Assembly: GCF_001659685.2 (NCBI RefSeq)
Contig: NZ_LXYE02000019.1
Coordinates: 1-64,000, forward strand
Length of the DNA: 64,000 nt
DNA from: Labilibacter marinus
GTDB lineage: Bacteria > Bacteroidota > Bacteroidia > Bacteroidales > Marinilabiliaceae
Direction: 5' to 3'
The notes beneath the pieces are model-generated. The model was not told the DNA's origin. It searched no databases and worked only from the letters and a program-made list of their open reading frames with translations. A program made the translations under genes and the position numbers. Shown in pieces: positions 60,064 to 64,000 of the stretch; the first letter of the stretch is position 1, and each line of letters begins with the position of its first letter.

Positions 60064-60741
60064 ATGACGGCCCAAGAATTTGAATTTGAAAACAAAAAAA
60101 ATAGACTTAGACAGGAAGCTGTAGACAAAGAGGTTCAACGCTTAAGAAAAATAAGTCAAAAACAATCGGGGAAAATTACTAACTTAAGAAAAGCCCTATA
60201 CTTTCAGTTATTCTTCTTTATCACACTATTCTTAGTATTAATTTTTAAAGGTATTATAAACTTTAAAAGTACTTCGTCAAGTAAGGATTATGCATTGTTA
60301 GTTAAAAAATATGAGCTACTCTCTAAAAAACAAAGTTCACTATCTACTACTTTAGTGATGTATAGAGACAGTATCCATAAATTTTATGATAAAAACATTG
60401 TAGAAAGAGGTGAAGAAGGCTATAAATACCGTGTGCAAATTGGTGCTTACAAAGAAGTTAATCTAAGTGAATATTTAGATGATTTAGTAGCTATTAATCA
60501 GGAAACGTACGATAGCATTTGCCAGTATACCTTAGGTTCGTTTGATGATTACTCAAAAGCTGTTACTTTTTCGAAAACCATTAAAAAAATGGGCTTTAAA
60601 GATTCTTTTATTTTAGCAACAAAAGATGGAAAAAGAATTCAGTTAGATCAACTCCCGAAAGAAGTTAGGGAAAATAATAAAATTCCAACTGCAAAAAAAC
60701 AAACAGATAAAGCTGAGCAGAATGAAGCTACTCAGCTTTAG
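60064..60741 (+). CDS. SPOR-like single-pass membrane protein with coiled coil
   Basis: This 225-residue protein has a basic N-terminal coiled coil (about 1-40), one membrane helix (about 46-66, LYFQLFFFITLFLVLIFKGI), and a second coiled coil. A SPOR-like domain follows (about 120-185), with YKYRVQIGAYKEV and YTLGSFDDYSKAVTFSKTIK. Such domains bind denuded peptidoglycan at division sites or the envelope. The start has no strong competitor. Its stop codon is 4 nt from that of convergent actE. Confidence 0.78.
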   Translation: MTAQEFEFENKKNRLRQEAVDKEVQRLRKISQKQSGKITNLRKALYFQLFFFITLFLVLIFKGIINFKSTSSSKDYALLVKKYELLSKKQSSLSTTLVMYRDSIHKFYDKNIVERGEEGYKYRVQIGAYKEVNLSEYLDDLVAINQETYDSICQYTLGSFDDYSKAVTFSKTIKKMGFKDSFILATKDGKRIQLDQLPKEVRENNKIPTAKKQTDKAEQNEATQL

Positions 60742-60745
60742 TATT

Positions 60746-61324
60746 TTATTCAACACTCTTATTGATTAATCCTTCTCTTATATAGGAAACGATTTTCCAT
60801 CTATCTTCTGGCATAATCTGTCCTTGATGGGCGCCCATAACACCATATCCAACAGAAATCACATGAAACATTTCTCCATCAGGATTGGTTGTCACTTTTT
60901 CAGCTAATAAACTAGCTGGTGGATAAGCATACTTCCCACTTGTATACAAAAAGCCTTTACCGTCGCCTTTATCACCATGACAATGCCAACAATAAATATT
61001 ATACAAGCGCTTACCTTCGATAATAGCTTCAGTATCTTGTGTTTCTCCCATAAATGGGTTTAATAATTTTTCTCCTGCTAGTTTTCTGTTTTCCTCCGTT
61101 TTTTCAAACTGATATGGTATTACACCACGAGGAATACTATTCTCAACAGGTAACAAATTCGTTTTTCCTCCCTCTACAACAGGATTTTCAGAATAGGTTT
61201 CGTAACTCCTAGACTGTTCCATATCTGGGAAGTAACTATAACCAGGCTTATTTCGATCATTATCGCACGAAACTAAAGCAATACTAACAATCAATAAAAG
61301 AATAAGTCTATTTAATATTTTCAT
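60746..61324 (-). CDS. actE: Alternative complex III subunit ActE, monoheme cytochrome c lipoprotein
   Basis: I use the ATG at 61324 (MKILNRLILLLIVSIALVSC); the codon before it in frame is TTG. The 192-residue protein has a lipoprotein signal with the lipobox cysteine in ALVSCD, then a cytochrome c domain with CWHCH near residue 112 and a GAHQGQIMPEDRWKIVSYI C-terminal segment. In ACIII, ActE passes electrons from the quinol-oxidising core to the terminal oxidase. The start overlaps the 3' end of actF by 17 nt, showing translational coupling. Confidence 0.9.
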   Translation of the reverse strand: MKILNRLILLLIVSIALVSCDNDRNKPGYSYFPDMEQSRSYETYSENPVVEGGKTNLLPVENSIPRGVIPYQFEKTEENRKLAGEKLLNPFMGETQDTEAIIEGKRLYNIYCWHCHGDKGDGKGFLYTSGKYAYPPASLLAEKVTTNPDGEMFHVISVGYGVMGAHQGQIMPEDRWKIVSYIREGLINKSVE

Positions 61325-62480
61325 AGTCAAAACTTTCTTTAAAATATGGATGATTTTCTGGAACTAAACTGCCTTTTGTTAATGCCTTAAAAACAAAGAA
61401 TGCAAATATGGCTACGTAAAGAACGCTTAATCCTATTTCGAATAAACCAATATGCGAATGCTCCGCTCCTACTGCTCCTGGCATGATAGCTAAATATAAA
61501 TCTACCCAATGACCAAGAAAAACGATAATTGCAGTATAAAATAACCATGTTGTTTTACGCTTTGTTCCTCTGGCCATTAAAGCAAAGAAAGGCGCTACAA
61601 AACAAACTATTACATTTACATAGAATAAGGTTTCAAAGCCCTTTATGCGAGTTACATAATAAGTGGTTTCTTCTGGAATGTTAGCATACCAGATTAATAA
61701 ATACTGCGATACCCATAGGTAGGCCCAAAAAATACTAAAGCCAAACAAATATTTACCTAAATCATGCAAATGCTCATCATTAACATGATTCATATAACCC
61801 ATTTTTTGAAGCAAAACCAAAAAGATAATGATAACCGCAATAGAATTAACAAACATTCCTATGAAGGTATACCAACCATATAAAGTACTAAACCAATGTG
61901 CATCAATACTCATTAACCAATCCCATGCTGAGGTTGAACTTGTAATGGCAAAAAACACAATAAATATTCCTGAAAAAGTACGTAAGCGATTAAAAAGCTT
62001 TAAGTCGGGGTTTACATCACTCATGAGTGACACTTTGCGGATATTGTGAAATAAGAAAATCCAACCTGCCAAATAAATAAACATTCTCAGGATGAAGAAC
62101 GGCATATTTAAATAGCCTTGTTTCATCTGTAAAATATGATCTAAATGCTCGGTATGTGTCCAATGATATAATGAATGAGCGCCTAATAATATTGGCACAA
62201 TCATAATTGCTCCTAACCAAATATTACTACCAATAGCTTCAGCAATACGCTGAATAGAAGTTTGCCATCCCGACTCAGCAATTAAATGAACTGCGACAAA
62301 GAACCCTGCTCCTAAGGTTAGGCCAATAACCATAAAACCATTCAGTAATATGTTTGCCCAAAACCTATGACCATCTACACCTCCTGTAAAATACCCAAGA
62401 AGGGTCAGAACAAATCCAACAACGGCTGCCGCCATCAACGTGGTCTTTAGCTTTTTAGAAAAGATAAAATCCTTATACAT
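61308..62480 (-). CDS. actF: Alternative complex III subunit ActF (NrfD-like)
   Basis: I start at the ATG at 62480 ([20 protein letters not shown]), which overlaps the actD stop by a few bases; an upstream TTG is less likely. The 390-residue membrane protein has about ten helices. It contains HLIAESGWQTSIQRIAEAIG, GAHSLYHWTHTEHLDHILQM, STSAWDWLMSIDAHWFSTLYG and a later FAYLWVSQYLLIWYANIPEET-type segment (seen as WAYLWVSQYLLIWYANI). This is the ActF member of the NrfD family in alternative complex III, a proton-translocating or quinol-linked membrane subunit. It lies between actD and actE. Confidence 0.92.
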   Translation of the reverse strand: MYKDFIFSKKLKTTLMAAAVVGFVLTLLGYFTGGVDGHRFWANILLNGFMVIGLTLGAGFFVAVHLIAESGWQTSIQRIAEAIGSNIWLGAIMIVPILLGAHSLYHWTHTEHLDHILQMKQGYLNMPFFILRMFIYLAGWIFLFHNIRKVSLMSDVNPDLKLFNRLRTFSGIFIVFFAITSSTSAWDWLMSIDAHWFSTLYGWYTFIGMFVNSIAVIIIFLVLLQKMGYMNHVNDEHLHDLGKYLFGFSIFWAYLWVSQYLLIWYANIPEETTYYVTRIKGFETLFYVNVIVCFVAPFFALMARGTKRKTTWLFYTAIIVFLGHWVDLYLAIMPGAVGAEHSHIGLFEIGLSVLYVAIFAFFVFKALTKGSLVPENHPYFKESFDYENIK

Positions 62481-63012
62481 CTTGCTCTGTTTTTGAAGGT
62501 TCAACTTGTTTTACTTCTTCTGCTCCTGCACTACTCAACACCTCTGTTATATTAGAAACTTCACTTTCATCATTCACCTGAATAGCCACTAAAAAAGCAT
62601 CATCTGTTGTTCTCTCGTCAAAAATGATGACTGGAGCACCAGGACCAATTCCAGAGCGTATTAAAAATCCAAACACCAAGGAAATTGCAGCAAATAGAAC
62701 CGCCAACTCAAAAGTTACTGGAATAAATGAAGGAACTGATAAATATGGTTTACCTCCAAAATTAATAGGCCAACTTTGGGTAAACACCCACATCTGAAAA
62801 TAAAAAGCTAAAACACCACCTAACGCGCCAGCTATAAAACCTAATCGAGGCAGTCTAGACCTTTTTATTTTTAGAACATCATCCAAACCATGCACAGGGA
62901 AAGGAGTTCTTACATCAAAAATAGAAATCCCTTTATCCTGAATCTCTTTAATTCCCGTAAGCAGATCTTTATCATCCCAATAAACACCCGTTATGAATTT
63001 ATTACTTTTCAT
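62473..63012 (-). CDS. actD: Alternative complex III subunit ActD (DUF3341)
   Basis: This 179-residue protein has a cytoplasmic N-terminal half ([20 protein letters not shown]) and two membrane helices (about 57-79 and 95-117). Between the helices lies a periplasmic loop containing [20 protein letters not shown]. This is the DUF3341 pattern of ActD in alternative complex III. Its start overlaps the actC stop by 11 nt and its end overlaps actF, so the whole set is translated as a coupled unit. The C-terminal tail is acidic. Confidence 0.92.
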   Translation of the reverse strand: MKSNKFITGVYWDDKDLLTGIKEIQDKGISIFDVRTPFPVHGLDDVLKIKRSRLPRLGFIAGALGGVLAFYFQMWVFTQSWPINFGGKPYLSVPSFIPVTFELAVLFAAISLVFGFLIRSGIGPGAPVIIFDERTTDDAFLVAIQVNDESEVSNITEVLSSAGAEEVKQVEPSKTEQDV

Positions 63013-64000
63013 TTCGACCTCCTTTCTTTATGAAGTTTTCACCCGAACTTTTTAATACACTCTTTATCTCAGAAATAGCAATTACTGGGAAAAAACGGAT
63101 AAACAAAAAGAACATGGTAAAGAACAAACCAAAGGTTCCGATATATACACCTACTTCAACCCAAGTTGGCGAATACATAGCCCAACTCGATGGCAGAAAG
63201 TCTCGATGAAGTGAGGTTACAATAATTACAAAACGTTCAAACCACATTCCAATATTCACGAAAATGGATATCACAAAAGTAGCAGCTAAATTTCGTCGTA
63301 TCTTTTTAAACCAGAAGAGCTGAGGTGTAATTACGTTACACGTCATCATTATCCAGTAGGCCCACCAGTAAGGACCAAAGGCTCGATTAACAAAAGCATA
63401 CCGTTCGTAGACGACTCCTGAATACCAAGCCATAAAAAGCTCTGTTAGATAGGCTATACCAACAATTGATCCTGTTGCGATGATTACCTTATTCATCGAT
63501 TCCACATGACCAACGGTAATATAGTTTTCTAGATTCAGCGCTTTTCGTGTGATAATCATTAAGGTTAGTACCATGGCAAACCCTGAAAACACAGCTCCTG
63601 CCACAAAGTAAGGCGGAAATATAGTGGTATGCCAACCAGGTATAACCGAGGTAGCAAAGTCCATACTTACAATAGAGTGTACCGAAAGCACTAATGGCGC
63701 AGCCAAACCTGCCAATATCAAACTCATACTTTCATGGCGCGACCAATGTCTTGCAGAACCAGTCCAACCAAAACTAAGTACTGTATAAATTTGCTTTCTT
63801 ATACCGTCTTTAAGTCTATCTCTAATAGAAGCGATATCTGGAATTAAACCCATATACCAAAAAAGCAAAGAAACTGTAAAGTAGGTAGAAATGGCAAATA
63901 CATCCCATAATAATGGAGAGTTAAAGTTTACCCATAAATCGCGCGTATTTGGGTAAGGAAAAACAAAGAATCCCAATGGTAAACGTCCCATATGTAATAA
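63002..64000 (-). CDS. actC: Alternative complex III subunit ActC (NrfD-like), 5' part outside window
   Basis: This gene enters from the right edge; about 332 C-terminal residues are present and the frame is open through 64000. The ATG at 63991 is internal ([12 protein letters not shown]). ActC holds the menaquinol site. Family signs are the HMGR segment, [35 protein letters not shown], and [20 protein letters not shown]. About seven helices remain here. The missing upstream part should be about 130 residues, preceded by actB and actA if the operon has its usual order. This operon is separate from the NrfD gene at 11.2 kb. Confidence 0.92.
   Translation of the reverse strand, partial: LLHMGRLPLGFFVFPYPNTRDLWVNFNSPLLWDVFAISTYFTVSLLFWYMGLIPDIASIRDRLKDGIRKQIYTVLSFGWTGSARHWSRHESMSLILAGLAAPLVLSVHSIVSMDFATSVIPGWHTTIFPPYFVAGAVFSGFAMVLTLMIITRKALNLENYITVGHVESMNKVIIATGSIVGIAYLTELFMAWYSGVVYERYAFVNRAFGPYWWAYWIMMTCNVITPQLFWFKKIRRNLAATFVISIFVNIGMWFERFVIIVTSLHRDFLPSSWAMYSPTWVEVGVYIGTFGLFFTMFFLFIRFFPVIAISEIKSVLKSSGENFIKKGGRNEK

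Noticed and set aside
1-64000. Mobile elements, prophage, CRISPR arrays, tRNA or rRNA genes
   Set aside because: I found no transposase, integrase, phage structural gene, spaced direct repeats, or cloverleaf-like sequence. Gene content and base composition are even throughout. A tRNA or repeat scan would be needed to exclude small items.

Overview
The window is low-GC DNA from a member of the Bacteroidota. The taxon call rests on several independent signs: Bacteroidota-type promoters (TTTG, about 19 nt, TAnnTTTG), a type IX secretion (T9SS) type-B sorting domain beside a PorP/SprF protein, an S46 dipeptidyl peptidase, a CcoN-CcoO fused oxidase, alternative complex III genes, TPR-LytS and Reg_prop sensor proteins, and the rsfS-ftsH-cdsA gene order. 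The organism should respire oxygen, including at low concentration (cbb3 oxidase). I cannot fix the order or genus from this sequence. I see no tRNA, rRNA, CRISPR array, insertion sequence or prophage.

Layout. 1-1.8 kb: a possible gene remnant, a rhomboid protease and phosphatidylserine synthase. 1.85-13.5 kb (minus strand): a long respiratory cluster. Read 5' to 3' it encodes a Tat-exported iron-sulfur protein, an NrfD-type quinol-site membrane protein, a membrane-anchored monoheme cytochrome c, CcoS, CcoN-CcoO fusion, CcoQ, a monoheme CcoP, CcoG, CcoH, a SafE-like membrane protein and the copper ATPase CcoI. 13.7-18.3 kb (plus): a histidine operon (hisG-D-C-B) behind a fully readable attenuator with a His-rich leader peptide; alanine dehydrogenase follows. 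19.8-28 kb: a GAF histidine kinase, then cysS, an M28 peptidase lipoprotein, rnhB, an S46 peptidase, marC and rnhA. 28-32.4 kb: a TPR-LytS kinase, a small Cys/Lys-repeat secreted peptide, and a divergent two-component pair whose kinase has a cysteine-rich periplasmic domain. 32.7-38.7 kb: a TPR-PD40-SPOR envelope protein, a uracil/xanthine permease and an SLC12-like transporter. 38.8-43.9 kb: a GT-C glycosyltransferase, a methyltransferase-GT2 fusion, coaD and a thioredoxin-fold protein. 44.2-53 kb: a tight five-gene surface/sensing operon (T9SS type-B secreted protein, PorP/SprF, PD40-PKD protein, unknown secreted protein, and a Reg_prop propeller sensor ending in a SpoIIE phosphatase). 53-60.7 kb: housekeeping genes (GNAT-YoaP, cdsA, ftsH, rsfS, birA, SRPBCC, pyrE, NUDIX, SPOR). 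60.7-64 kb (minus): the 3' part of an alternative complex III operon (actC-D-F-E), running off the right edge.

How they work together. Two separate menaquinol-to-cytochrome c modules lie in the window: ACIII at the right edge and a reduced FeS-NrfD-cytochrome c module placed directly upstream of, and apparently co-transcribed with, the cbb3 oxidase. This suggests a dedicated quinol-to-oxygen chain built from one transcript. The other systems most worth following are the 44-53 kb surface/sensor operon and the Cys-peptide plus Cys-sensor kinase locus near 30 kb.
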